NCBI GenBank assembly: GCA_900544555.1
Contig: UQWD01000011.1
Location: 7,716-71,715, forward strand
Length of the DNA: 64,000 nt
DNA from: an uncultured Eubacteriales bacterium
GTDB lineage: Bacteria; Bacillota; Clostridia; Christensenellales; CAG-138
Reading direction: 5' to 3'
Positions 44,355 through 53,077 of the stretch are shown here, piece by piece; within the stretch, counting starts at the first letter, position 1; each line of letters opens with the position of its first letter. The notes beneath the pieces were generated by a model, which saw only the letters and a program-made list of their open reading frames with translations, did no database searches and was not told the DNA's origin. Made by a program: the position numbers and the translations under genes.

Positions 44355-45428
44355 GTGGAAGGTTATGGAATTATGTTAGATTTTAATCCGAGAGAATATA
44401 GTATTCGAGAATTGTATGATTCCTATAAACGTGGGGAGACTATTCTTTCCCCTAAATTTCAAAGGCGTCCTGTATGGGATTACAAAGCAAAATCATATTT
44501 AATTGATTCAATTGTCGGAGGTTTTCCTATTCCGCGTATTTTTATTCGTGAAAGTACAAATTTGGATATGAGCGCCAAAAGGGAAATTGTAGATGGGCAA
44601 CAACGATTAAAGACTATCTTTGATTTTTTAAATGACGGTTTCAAAATTAGTAAAGTTCACAGTGTGGAGTATGGAAATAAAACTTATAGTGAACTTTCAG
44701 ATGATATTCAACGGGATTTTTTAAAATATCCCATTTCAGCTGTTCTTCTAATAGATTTAGATGATAATGCAATATTTGATATATTTGCAAGATTAAATAC
44801 TTATTCTGTTAAACTAAATAATCAAGAACTTTTAAATTCACAATTTTTTGGAGTTTATAAGCGCTTGGTTTATGATTTGGCACGTGAATATAGACCTTTT
44901 TGGGTAGAATCAGGTATTCTAACTGAAAAGGGAATATCTAGAATGGATGATGCTAAATTAGTCTCTGATTTACTTGCTGCTATTGTTAAAAATAAAATTG
45001 AATCAAATAGCTTTGAACAGAGTAAAAAATTATATGCACAGTATGATGAAGAATTTGCAGAAGCAAAAGTGATTCAACGGAATTTTACCCAGACGTTAGA
45101 TTTATTTAGTAAAGTATATGGGCAGAATTTTTCAGAAACAGCTTTTAATAAGTTACCACTGTTTTATAGTACTTTTTTGGCCTTATATCATATGAACTAT
45201 CCATTGTCTATGTTTGGAAATATTAATTGGAAAATTTCAGATAAGGATTTGCCCAAAATAAAGACTGTTTTAGATGACATAAATATGCTGATATCAGAAG
45301 AAAATGAACTAACCAATGATGAAGAAGCCTTCGTTTTTACGTTGAAGAAAAATACAACAACACCTGATGTGCGAATGAAGCGTTGCAAGTTTATTGTCAA
45401 TAAACTAAATGAATTTTTAAGGTATTAA
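44355..45428 (+). CDS. DUF262 (GmrS/ParB-like) domain protein, probable defence sensor
   Basis: About 357 residues. The N-terminal 180 residues are DUF262: SPKFQRRPVWDYKAK, SIVGGFPIPRIFI and the hallmark DGQQR at 80-84, which in GmrSD and BrxU is part of the nucleotide-using active site. The family's usual nuclease partner domain DUF1524 (HNH) is absent; the C-terminal part is helical. The GTG start at 44355 is chosen because GGAGGTGA spaces 8 nt to it; an in-frame ATG at 44337 overlaps that site. The stop is 1 bp from the next start. Composition is far more AT-rich than the core genes, a sign of transfer. Confidence 0.85.
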   Translation: MEGYGIMLDFNPREYSIRELYDSYKRGETILSPKFQRRPVWDYKAKSYLIDSIVGGFPIPRIFIRESTNLDMSAKREIVDGQQRLKTIFDFLNDGFKISKVHSVEYGNKTYSELSDDIQRDFLKYPISAVLLIDLDDNAIFDIFARLNTYSVKLNNQELLNSQFFGVYKRLVYDLAREYRPFWVESGILTEKGISRMDDAKLVSDLLAAIVKNKIESNSFEQSKKLYAQYDEEFAEAKVIQRNFTQTLDLFSKVYGQNFSETAFNKLPLFYSTFLALYHMNYPLSMFGNINWKISDKDLPKIKTVLDDINMLISEENELTNDEEAFVFTLKKNTTTPDVRMKRCKFIVNKLNEFLRY

Positions 45429-45429
45429 A

Positions 45430-46056
45430 ATGACTATATCTGAGATATTAATAGGCATGGAAAAACAATGTGATTTGTCTATATCGAGTATTGTTTCTGT
45501 TAATAAACCACAATATTTAGAAACAGATGAAACAAAAAATATTCGAGATATGGTAGTAAAGCAGTCTTTTGTAAGTGTTTTTACAGAATGGGAACACTTT
45601 TTGGAAAATTCAACTATTGCGTATGCTCTTGGTGAAAGTAGTGTAAAAGGTTACTCTTTAACGCGCTATATTCTTCCAAGGGATGAGGAACATGCAAACC
45701 AATTAATTAAGGGAACATCTGCATATCCAGACTGGTCAAAAATCGAGGTTGTAGTAAAATTAACAGAATCTTGTTTTGAAGCTGGGAAACCATTTAAAGA
45801 GGCTCTTCAGGGCTTTTTATCTAAATACAAAGAGATGAAAAAAGTAAGAAATCTTATTGTACATAATTCATTAAAAAGTGCGGACGAGTTTAACTCATTG
45901 GTTAGAACAGCTTTAAGAGCTTCAAGTGTTGGAATTTCCGCAACAGAATTTCTATTATCTAAAAAGAATAACAATCCGTTTTTCTATGAAATATATATTA
46001 CTCATTTAAGGAATGCGGCAAAAATAATAGCGGAATATGAGCCTATTATAACTTAA
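45430..46056 (+). CDS. HEPN-domain protein (putative RNase toxin/effector)
   Basis: 208 residues, all helical by eye. The HEPN ribonuclease motif Rx4-6H is present as Arg140-NLIV-His145 in MKKVRNLIVHNS. The length and layout resemble the RiboL-PSP-HEPN and MAE_28990-like groups. HEPN domains with an intact motif usually cleave RNA as dimers. The ATG lies 1 bp after the DUF262 stop, so the two are translationally coupled and probably act together: sensor plus RNase. Composition is AT-rich like its partner. That it is toxic or anti-phage is inference from family and context. Confidence 0.78.
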   Translation: MTISEILIGMEKQCDLSISSIVSVNKPQYLETDETKNIRDMVVKQSFVSVFTEWEHFLENSTIAYALGESSVKGYSLTRYILPRDEEHANQLIKGTSAYPDWSKIEVVVKLTESCFEAGKPFKEALQGFLSKYKEMKKVRNLIVHNSLKSADEFNSLVRTALRASSVGISATEFLLSKKNNNPFFYEIYITHLRNAAKIIAEYEPIIT

Positions 46057-46481
46057 ATAACTTGATTTGTATATTTTCTTTTATTCATTAAGGGAGAACC
46101 ATTTGGAATCATATAAGTTCTCCCTTAGTAGCACCCTGTTTGTAAGCGTTAATAATAAGTTGTCGTGAATACTTCCTTATCACTGTAGAATCACAATTGT
46201 TTTAGTGACTATTAGTAAGCCTGAGGGCGGCGCTTTTTGCCCTGAGCGTTTAAATATTATTTCGCTTCCTTAATAGTAAATTTTCTCTAAATACCGCGTT
46301 TAACGGACGTCAAAATATTAAATGCAAATCAATTAACATAAGAATTTAAAGCTGTGTTCACTTAAATCGCTTAAAGCAAAAGATAAAATCGCGCAACAAG
46401 TATATACAACAGTATTCTATGCAAAGCACAATGCAGCGTGAGTGAATAAAATTTTTGTATCACAACGGCCGTAAAACGAAC
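46057..46481. other. Right flank of the AT-rich island
   Basis: About 425 bp after the HEPN gene with no open frame of interest. It holds the inverted repeat at 46089-46127 and then AT-rich sequence that shades into the GC-richer core. Confidence 0.5.
46089..46127 (+). terminator. Hairpin at the end of the DUF262-HEPN operon
   Basis: TAAGGGAGAAC and GTTCTCCCTTA are perfect 11-bp complements around 17 nt, 33 bp after the HEPN stop. No strong T-run follows, so termination by it is not assured. Confidence 0.45.
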
Positions 46482-46509
46482 GAAGCCGCCTGGTTAACCA
46501 GACGGCTTC
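46482..46509 (-). terminator. Terminator of the LRR surface protein gene
   Basis: On the minus strand GAAGCCG-x-CTGG pairs with CCAG-x-CGGCTTC around TTAA, followed by GTTCGTTTTAC. It lies 34 bp past the stop. Confidence 0.65.
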
Positions 46510-46542
46510 ATTTGGCTGATGTCGGTTATAACCACATGAGGT

Positions 46543-48462
46543 TTACCTTCTCTTTATACTAGATCTTCTGCGTACGATAAGGCCGATACCTCCGCCGGCC
46601 ACTGTTAACGCGCCTACGATAATCAGGCTTGGGCCGCCGGCCTTTGGAGGATCTTCCGGCGTAGGCGTGGGCTGCCCCGGCGTGGGCGTGGGCTGCTCCG
46701 GCGTAGGCGTGGGCTGCTCCGGCGTAGGCGTGGGCTCAACATTTTGTGTGAACCTGGCGGTTAAATCGTATCTGCCCGCTTCGAGAACTGTTTCTGCATC
46801 GCTTGAAAACAGATTCCCCTCTTCGTCGTACCAGCCCAGGAATTCCTCCCCATCAGCCGGATAGGCATAGATCGTAAGTTGGCCGGCAAATGGTTTATGC
46901 GCGCCAATGTAACCGTATCCTTCGGCAGTGAGGGTTCCGGGCATTAATCCCATCGTTCTCGAATTAACCTTTATTGAAGTTAATGGATTGTCCCTTAAAT
47001 CAAGCACTTCTAAATAATGTTGTTCGGTTAAATCAATGCTCGTAAGCTTATTATCATTTACTAGTACCTGCGAAATTCTACTGCTACCGCTCAGGTTCAA
47101 TTCAACCATTCCATTGCCGCGTGCATAAATATACTCAAGGTTGGGATTGTCAGAAACGTCAACTTTTTTTAAAGAATTGCCGTTTATACTTAAGACCCAT
47201 AATTTTGAGAATCCGCTAAAATCAATATTCCCGGTTAATCCCACGCCGCAATCATCTGATAGCAAGCCGCGATCCATTCCGAACATTTGCGGATAGCTTA
47301 AGTTCTCGTAGTTTACAAAAACAATTTTGGAAATAATAGTATTTGCATCCTGCGGGTTATACATAGGATTAAGCTTGTATCCGTTTTTAACCCCATCGGC
47401 GTCCTTCTGTTCTAAAAATTCGATTACTGTTCGGTATTCAGGTTCATATGCAGAATCTGGAATTTCATAGTCGTCGCCTATGGGCGGATCCATTGGCGCT
47501 TCGGGTATTGGCTCCCCCTCCTTAACAAATCGGGCTTCCAGCGTATATGGATCGAGATAATAAACGCTTAGCTTAGCATATCTTGATATAATTATACCAT
47601 TGTGATTATACCATCCGTCAAAGATATAGCCTTCGTTTGGGGTTGCGATTAAATCTACCTGTCCCTGATCGTTATTGCTGTCAAAGTATCGTGTAAATCC
47701 TACGGTACCGCCTGCCCCTATTCTTGCTGTATCGACTCCACCGGTTCTTGGGTTATGAATGAATTTCAGTTCATTTACAGTGTTGCCAGTGTAACTCAGG
47801 TTGATAAGATTAGGGCAGCCGCTAACGTCCAGCGCCGTCAGTTGGTTATTGCGGCAATCAATTGTTTGTAGCAATGGGTGATTATTCAATCTAATAACAT
47901 CCAGAGCACAATCGTAAATCATTAAATTCGTTAACACTTCACATCCGCTCAAACGGATTTCACTTAACGACGCATTATCCCAGCAAAGAGCGTCTTTTAA
48001 CCCGGAACAGCCTGAAAGATTTAAAGCTCTTAAAAACGGAAGCTCTTGACAAAACAAAACAATTAACGATGTACATCCGCTTAAATTGATATGTGTTATA
48101 TTGTTTCCGTTTAATCTAAGCATGCTAATCTTTTCACAGCCGCTTAAATCCATTTCACCGGTTAAGTTCTTATAATCATAACCAAAAATCCCCGTGAGCC
48201 TGCCGTCCGCGTTCCAGCTCGCGCCCCACGTACTGGGATCTTCCGCATTATAATTCGTGTTTACCTTAACGCCGTTCTTCACGCCGTTTTCATCTTCGAT
48301 TTCTAAGAACGCGCTAAGCTTGGCCCTGTCGTTCTCATGATAATCCGTTAAAGGCAGCTCCGCATGCGCCTCCGGCGCGGCAAGGCTTGCAAGGCTGACA
48401 ATGGACAACAGCATGATACAGGCAACCGCCACGCTTACGGCTTTTCGCCATATAGTCCTCAT
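46543..48462 (-). CDS. LRR surface protein with PPKAGG C-terminal anchor
   Basis: About 639 residues. A signal peptide of about 35 residues ends near APEAHA. Internalin-like LRRs occur in two blocks (about 75-220 and 390-500, pattern LxxLDVSGCPNLxxL). Each block is followed by a repeat domain that ends in FxGWYxxxG (about 230-300 and 510-570). The tail is a tandem QPTPTPE linker, then PPKAGG, a hydrophobic helix and RRRSSIKRR. The ATG at 48462 is taken from its GGAGG; an upstream in-frame start 78 bp away has none. It probably is an adhesin or polymer-binding surface protein. The tail is shared with the giant protease. Confidence 0.88.
   Translation of the reverse strand: MRTIWRKAVSVAVACIMLLSIVSLASLAAPEAHAELPLTDYHENDRAKLSAFLEIEDENGVKNGVKVNTNYNAEDPSTWGASWNADGRLTGIFGYDYKNLTGEMDLSGCEKISMLRLNGNNITHINLSGCTSLIVLFCQELPFLRALNLSGCSGLKDALCWDNASLSEIRLSGCEVLTNLMIYDCALDVIRLNNHPLLQTIDCRNNQLTALDVSGCPNLINLSYTGNTVNELKFIHNPRTGGVDTARIGAGGTVGFTRYFDSNNDQGQVDLIATPNEGYIFDGWYNHNGIIISRYAKLSVYYLDPYTLEARFVKEGEPIPEAPMDPPIGDDYEIPDSAYEPEYRTVIEFLEQKDADGVKNGYKLNPMYNPQDANTIISKIVFVNYENLSYPQMFGMDRGLLSDDCGVGLTGNIDFSGFSKLWVLSINGNSLKKVDVSDNPNLEYIYARGNGMVELNLSGSSRISQVLVNDNKLTSIDLTEQHYLEVLDLRDNPLTSIKVNSRTMGLMPGTLTAEGYGYIGAHKPFAGQLTIYAYPADGEEFLGWYDEEGNLFSSDAETVLEAGRYDLTARFTQNVEPTPTPEQPTPTPEQPTPTPGQPTPTPEDPPKAGGPSLIIVGALTVAGGGIGLIVRRRSSIKRR
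46664..46740 (-). repeat. 21-bp tandem repeats coding the QPTPTPE linker
   Basis: Three to four units of 21 bp (7 codons) lie just before the C-terminal anchor. The giant protease has a similar but more diverged linker at about 17057-17120. Such tracts can change copy number. Confidence 0.75.
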
Positions 48463-48546
48463 TACGCTTCCTCCTTTGTTATTCTTGTTCTTATTTAGTG
48501 GTATGTCCGTACTGAATTTTGATGTACAGACATGCATCATGTTTTC

Positions 48547-48575
48547 ATTTTACATACCGAAAATTATATTGTCAA
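48547..48575 (-). promoter_or_regulatory. Predicted sigma-A promoter of the LRR surface protein
   Basis: On the minus strand: TTGACA, 17 bp, TAAAAT, about 85 bp upstream of the ATG. The sequence just upstream of it is very AT-rich. Confidence 0.75.
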
Positions 48576-48736
48576 CGGTTATTAAATATTTTTTAATATA
48601 AACGCTTTATAATATTTGGTCGTTTATCTTTTGTTATTCTTAGTCAATATATAAATTGTGCCGTCTTATATAAAGAAGAGGAATTTATGATGTATATCCA
48701 TAAATCATATGCTGCGGATTTATTTTAGTTGAATAC

Positions 48737-48761
48737 AAAAAACCAATGCGCATAGCATTGG
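48737..48761 (-). terminator. Rho-independent terminator of the nth-obgE-yhbY operon
   Basis: On the minus strand CCAATGC pairs with GCATTGG (7 bp, 5-nt loop) followed by TTTTTTG. It lies about 85 bp past yhbY. Confidence 0.75.
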
Positions 48762-48846
48762 CTAATTTTGTGCAAGGAACGAAATTATACCGCACGGGGT
48801 TGGCTTTACCGCCGGCTTTTTTGTCTATAAAATTTTTTACAGCTTC

Positions 48847-49140
48847 TTAAAGCAGCTCCAGCTCTATACGCGGGTTCTCCATTGAGCGCCTGTACAGCAC
48901 AAATCTACGGCCAATGGCCTGAATGGGCTCCGCATCAAGCTTCTCCGCCAATATACCGGCCGCCTCACGCGCAGTAAGCTCCACGTTTTCAAGAACCGTA
49001 ACCTTAATTAGCTCCCTGGCCTCCAACGCGTCGTCCAGCTGCGCGACAAGCGTATCCACGATTCCGTTTTTCCCAATCTGGCATATCGGCTGTATGCCGT
49101 TCGCCATAGCACGCAGCTGCGCCCGTTGTTTTCCCGTCAT
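48847..49140 (-). CDS. yhbY: Ribosome assembly RNA-binding protein YhbY (CRM domain)
   Basis: 97 residues, one CRM domain: KQRAQLRAMANGIQPICQIG contains the GxxG-type RNA-binding loop pattern, then the LIKVTVLENV strand and the AIGRRFVLYRR C-terminal piece. YhbY associates with pre-50S particles. It lies 18 bp downstream of obgE, which also acts in 50S assembly, so the gene order makes sense. Confidence 0.92.
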   Translation of the reverse strand: MTGKQRAQLRAMANGIQPICQIGKNGIVDTLVAQLDDALEARELIKVTVLENVELTAREAAGILAEKLDAEPIQAIGRRFVLYRRSMENPRIELELL

Positions 49141-49158
49141 AAATTATCCCTCTCATTC

Positions 49159-50430
49159 TCATTCAACAAAATCAAATTCCCACTCGCCCATACGCACCGT
49201 GCTCTCCTCGTCGGCGCCCGCCTCACGCAGAGCCTGTATAATCCCCTCGCGGATTAGGTATTGCTGGAAGCGGCGCATGGACGCCTCATCAGAGGCATAG
49301 GTAGTATCCAGGATATAATCTACAGCCCCGCCCGTTACAATAAAAGCGCCGTCGTCGCTTCTTTTTATATCAAAGCCCGGCTCATATTGCGGGCCGTCCA
49401 CGATGTCGTCCTCCTCATACTCAAAGGTCTTGGGCAGCGTGGCGAGGACTTTCACCACCTCGTCAACAAGGGCGCCGAACCCGCTCCCCGTGGCAGCTGA
49501 TACGGGGAAAACCTTTGTGTTTTCGCCCTCTATCGCTTTAAGGAGCATTCCAAGGTTATCATCCGCTCCCGTTATATCCATTTTGTTGGCGGCGATAAGC
49601 TGGGGCAGCTCATACAGCCGCTCGCTGTATTTCCTCAGCTCCTCATTTAACTGGCGGTAGTCCTCAACCGGATCGCGCCCCTCGCAGCCCGAAATATCCA
49701 GCACATGCACGAGCATGCGGGTGCGTTCCACATGCCGCAAAAAGTCATGGCCAAGCCCCGCGCCGTCCGCCGCCCCCTCGATAAGCCCGGGTATATCCGC
49801 CAGCACGAATGCCGCGTCATACCGCTTAACAACGCCCAGATTTGGAGTTAAGGTCGTAAAGTGGTAGTTCGCTATCTTCGGCTTGGCGCTCGTAAGCACG
49901 GATAATATGGTCGATTTTCCCACGTTGGGCAGGCCAATAAGCCCGACGTCCGCGATGGTTTTTAGCTCCAGCTCCACCTCATGCTCAACGGTTTTCTGCC
50001 CCGGCTGCGCAAACCTTGGGGACTGCCGGGTCGGCGTCGCGAAACGCGCGTTCCCTTTACCGCCGCGCCCGCCAAAAAGCACGGTTTTCGTTTTCCCAGG
50101 GCGGTTCATATCCGCCACAATGCGGTTTGTTTCCGTATCCCTTATCAGCGTGCCGACCGGTACATGCACGGTCAAGTCTTCCCCGCGCTTGCCTTTGGAC
50201 ATTTTCGCCTTGCCGTTTTCGCCGCGCTCAGCCCTGTAATGGCGCATAAAACGGAAATCAAGCAGCGTGCTCATGTTTTCATCCGCGATAAAAACTACGC
50301 TCCCGCCGTTGCCGCCGTCCCCTCCGTCGGGCCCGCCGCGGGCAACGTATTTTTCTCGGTGGAACGAGGCGCAGCCGTCCCCGCCGTCGCCGGCTTTAAT
50401 AACAATCTTCGCTTTATCAACAAACTGCAT
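49159..50430 (-). CDS. obgE: GTPase ObgE/CgtA
   Basis: 423 residues. The Gly-rich Obg fold (about 1-158) has repeated GGxGG segments. The G domain carries GLPNVGKST (G1) and DIPGLIEGA (G3); NKMD is G4. A C-terminal OCT domain (about 345-423) is of the Firmicute type. It is a ribosome-associated GTPase needed for 50S maturation and the stringent response. The operon context with yhbY agrees. Confidence 0.97.
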   Translation of the reverse strand: MQFVDKAKIVIKAGDGGDGCASFHREKYVARGGPDGGDGGNGGSVVFIADENMSTLLDFRFMRHYRAERGENGKAKMSKGKRGEDLTVHVPVGTLIRDTETNRIVADMNRPGKTKTVLFGGRGGKGNARFATPTRQSPRFAQPGQKTVEHEVELELKTIADVGLIGLPNVGKSTILSVLTSAKPKIANYHFTTLTPNLGVVKRYDAAFVLADIPGLIEGAADGAGLGHDFLRHVERTRMLVHVLDISGCEGRDPVEDYRQLNEELRKYSERLYELPQLIAANKMDITGADDNLGMLLKAIEGENTKVFPVSAATGSGFGALVDEVVKVLATLPKTFEYEEDDIVDGPQYEPGFDIKRSDDGAFIVTGGAVDYILDTTYASDEASMRRFQQYLIREGIIQALREAGADEESTVRMGEWEFDFVE

Positions 50431-50442
50431 TATACTAATTTA

Positions 50443-51126
50443 TCATGGTGCGGGCGGTTTAATCGCCCTCCCAATCTCCTCCCTATTTATATAATCACCG
50501 CAATACGCGCTTATGGGGCATGCCGCGCATTTGGGGTTTCGCGCCGAACATACGCCCCGGCCATGGTAAATCAGCCAGTGGTGCGCTTTGGACCATTTGG
50601 CTTGCGGGATACTCTCCATCAGCTGCTTTTCCGTATTAAGTACGTCCTTGGCCGCTGCGAACCCGATACGGTTCGCAACCCTGAAAACATGCGTATCCAC
50701 CGCTATCGCGTCGATGTTAAAGGCGTTTGATACAACCACATTGGCAGTTTTCCTGCCAACGCCGGGCAGTTCCATCAAAGCGTCCCTGTCGGCCGGAACC
50801 TCGCCGCCGTAATCCCTTGTCAGAATTTTGGCGGCGGCTATAATGTTTTTGCTTTTCGCCCTATACAGCCCGCACCCTTTAATATATCCGCAAAGCGTAT
50901 CCTCATCCAGCCCGGCGAACGCCTCCGCCGTATGATAGACCGGGAATAAAGTCCTCGTGGTTTTGTTCACCTGCTTATCCGTGCATTGCGCGGAAAGCAT
51001 GGTCGCTACCAAAAGCTCAAACGGGCTTGAAAACTCAAGGGCCGGTTTCGCCTCTGGGTATGCCTTTTCAAGCCCTTCGAGCGCGGCGCTGAGCCGTTCC
51101 CGCCTTGCGCGCTTATTTTCACGCAT
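50443..51126 (-). CDS. nth: Endonuclease III (DNA glycosylase/AP lyase)
   Basis: About 227 residues. The helix-hairpin-helix LPGVGRKTANVV contains the catalytic Lys, and VDTHVFRVANR the catalytic Asp. The C-terminal [4Fe-4S] loop is intact as C-x6-C-x2-C-x5-C. It removes oxidised pyrimidines and nicks the abasic site. The ATG at 51126 is preferred over one 108 bp upstream because GGAGG spaces 6 nt to it. It ends 12 bp before obgE starts, so the three genes form one operon. Confidence 0.95.
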   Translation of the reverse strand: MRENKRARRERLSAALEGLEKAYPEAKPALEFSSPFELLVATMLSAQCTDKQVNKTTRTLFPVYHTAEAFAGLDEDTLCGYIKGCGLYRAKSKNIIAAAKILTRDYGGEVPADRDALMELPGVGRKTANVVVSNAFNIDAIAVDTHVFRVANRIGFAAAKDVLNTEKQLMESIPQAKWSKAHHWLIYHGRGVCSARNPKCAACPISAYCGDYINREEIGRAIKPPAP

Positions 51127-51307
51127 GTTACTCCTCCATAGTTTATCCATATATGGAACTACCATCTGATTATAAACGAGAAAGCCCTGCGGCGCAATAA
51201 CGCTTCCTTCATGCGTTTTAAAGCGCGAAACCATGTTTCAGCCGCGTTTGATAACATCGTTATAGTATTTTTTAATAGCAAATAATATTCAAATGAGATG
51301 AGCAGTT
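51127..51307. other. Upstream region of nth
   Basis: About 180 bp between nth and the pseudogene, carrying the nth ribosome binding site. No clear promoter was found. Confidence 0.4.
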
Positions 51308-51775
51308 ATGAATATAGATAATATCCGCAGGCAGTGTGAGGTTTTGTACCGCCAGCCTCCGCAAAGCTGCGCGCTCTGCCAGGCCGCGCGCCTGTTTTTA
51401 GAAGGGGAAAGAGGCCGAAAGCTATCGCCCTCTTTGTATAAAGGCAACGCCCCAGGGCCAAGCTCAGCGCCGCCTAGGATCTTTTTTCGATGCTTGCTGC
51501 CGATTACCGCTTTGAACGTTACTCTGTTTTAGCTATCCGGCTAGCATCTGCAATAAAATATCCTCACCTGCTATTCTAAGGATGCCGCTTATTCATATTA
51601 GGATAAGGCTTTTACGCACAAGATGCCGCCCACTGCGGAGAACCTGCCCGTATTAAACCCGCGCATCAACGATCCGGAGGCTCAAAGGCTGTTTGATACG
51701 GGCGCTATGATTACCGCCAAAACCAAATTATTTAGCAAAATCATGCGGCGCAACGCAGACGCGCGGATTAAATAA
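51308..51775 (+). pseudogene. Frameshifted remnant of a small protein of unknown function
   Basis: A frame starts at 51308 (MNIDNIRRQCEVLYR) and loses sense after about 35 codons. Adjacent frames then continue with protein-like sequence (EAESYRPL, LAADYRFERYSVLAIRLASA) and finally MPPTAENLPVLNPRINDPEA to a stop at 51775. Read together they suggest a former product of about 150 residues with at least two frameshifts. I do not recognise it. An alternative is several unrelated short frames. Confidence 0.4.
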
Positions 51776-52151
51776 GAAGCGGCGGGTTCGCCCGCGAGGT
51801 CATTGAGGTAGAGTGGTCCATACCCGAAATAAAGCTTTGGTGATATGCGGGAAACAAAGCGGAGCGCCGATCCGTCATTTTGGATTTATGAATGGAATAA
51901 TTAGCCGGTTTAGCTGGACGCTGTTATGCTTAACAGGGCAATAACGGCTGAAAAGCCCATCCTGCGTGCCGGCGAATAGGGAGCTTGTTCGGTAACGCGT
52001 CATAAATAATCTTGAATTTATTACATAGCGAAACCCACAAACTTATATAAGCGGCGTCCGCTGCGGGACTTCTCCCTTTGCTTATTCGCCGCATCAGTTA
52101 TTAACAATCTAAACGCATCCTCTTGACTGCATGAAATGAAATGCGTTTAAA
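51776..52151. other. Intergenic region, possible further debris
   Basis: About 375 bp. A short open stretch (FAREVIEVEWSIPEIKLW) right after the pseudogene may be more of the same decay. Nothing else is seen. Confidence 0.4.
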
Positions 52152-52625
52152 TTACCTGCCCCCCATCATATTTCCAAGCATCTGCGCGAGCATCATCGGG
52201 TTCATTCCATTCATGCCACCGCCGCCAGAACCTCCCATCTGCGACATCATTTGCATCAACTGCATGGGGTTTGCGCCCATATTGCCCATTCCCCCCATCG
52301 GCCCGCCGCCCATACCGCCTCCCATTCCGCCTCCCATGGGATTGCTGTTGGGGACGTTGTTCGTATTGCGGTTGCTCTGCGCGGGCGCGCTGTTTGTTTG
52401 CGGTTCGGCCCTTTTTACCGCCAGCGGCACGCCTATATGCTCCGCTATGCGTTCCCTTTCACCCAGCGCGATAAAAGGCTCCATAGCTTCTAAATACCGT
52501 CTGGCGTGCTCTAGCCCCTGTTCTCTGCGGATACGCTGCGCCAACTGCATAGCAGGCGACGGCGAAGCCGGATCCGATTGCTGCTGTTGTGCGAGTGGAA
52601 CTGTATGTGGAGCGATCTTTTGCAT
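52152..52625 (-). CDS. Small Gly/Met-rich protein of unknown function
   Basis: 157 residues. I do not recognise it. The N-terminal 75 residues are helical and charged (LAQRIRREQGLEHARRYLEA). The middle is Asn/Pro/Gln-rich, and the last 60 residues are a low-complexity tract of GGGMGGGM and MQLMQMMSQM type with no charges before the final Arg. The ATG at 52625 is chosen for its GGAGG. It is divergent from the 106-residue gene across 112 bp. The composition recalls spore-coat or scaffold proteins, but that is a guess. Confidence 0.65.
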   Translation of the reverse strand: MQKIAPHTVPLAQQQQSDPASPSPAMQLAQRIRREQGLEHARRYLEAMEPFIALGERERIAEHIGVPLAVKRAEPQTNSAPAQSNRNTNNVPNSNPMGGGMGGGMGGGPMGGMGNMGANPMQLMQMMSQMGGSGGGGMNGMNPMMLAQMLGNMMGGR

Positions 52626-52737
52626 ATAAATGCCTCCCAACTCTTATTGCTATATTGTATGCCTGAATTGAAAGAAATGAACCTTACGGCCTTTTTAAGC
52701 ATATGGATACATAGAGAAGCAATAGGAGGTTTCGGTT

Positions 52738-53058
52738 ATGAAACGTGATCTTCGCAGCATGAAGGGCAGTGATATGCCGCAACAGCATGCCGGCATGCCA
52801 ACCCAGGAAGAACTAGCGCGCATGGCTCAGAGCATCGATTCCAACACGGCTGGAAATATTCAAAATATCGTCAATCAATACAGCGGGAAAAGCGATAATG
52901 AACTTCTAAGTGAGCTTAAACGCGTTACCGGAGAACAGAAGAAGGCCGGTCAGCTTGACGATAACACGATGGAAAACGTAGCGAACCGACTGTCACCAAT
53001 GCTTAACGCACAGCAACGGCAGCGCCTGCAGGATGTAATCCGGCAGCTAAAGGGCTGA
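52738..53058 (+). CDS. Small helical protein of unknown function
   Basis: 106 residues, highly charged and helical: an N-terminal tail rich in Met and Gln, then TQEELARMAQSI, IVNQYSGKSDNELLSELKRV, and a C-terminal LNAQQRQRLQDVIRQL. No cysteines, no signal peptide. AGGAGG precedes the ATG. It is divergent from the Gly/Met-rich gene and may share its regulation. I recognise no family. Confidence 0.65.
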   Translation: MKRDLRSMKGSDMPQQHAGMPTQEELARMAQSIDSNTAGNIQNIVNQYSGKSDNELLSELKRVTGEQKKAGQLDDNTMENVANRLSPMLNAQQRQRLQDVIRQLKG

Positions 53059-53077
53059 TTTACATTATCAGTCATAA

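Larger units (their letters stand above)
48463..48846. other. Intergenic region holding a promoter and a terminator
   Basis: About 385 bp of mainly AT-rich sequence, with the surface-protein promoter at 48547-48575 and the yhbY terminator at 48737-48761. No coding frame is supported. Confidence 0.6.

Noticed and set aside
52141..52629. A Pro/Cys-rich plus-strand frame opposite the Gly/Met-rich gene.
   Set aside because: It is the direct complement of the GGM repeats. The minus-strand frame has the ribosome binding site and a protein-like N-terminus.
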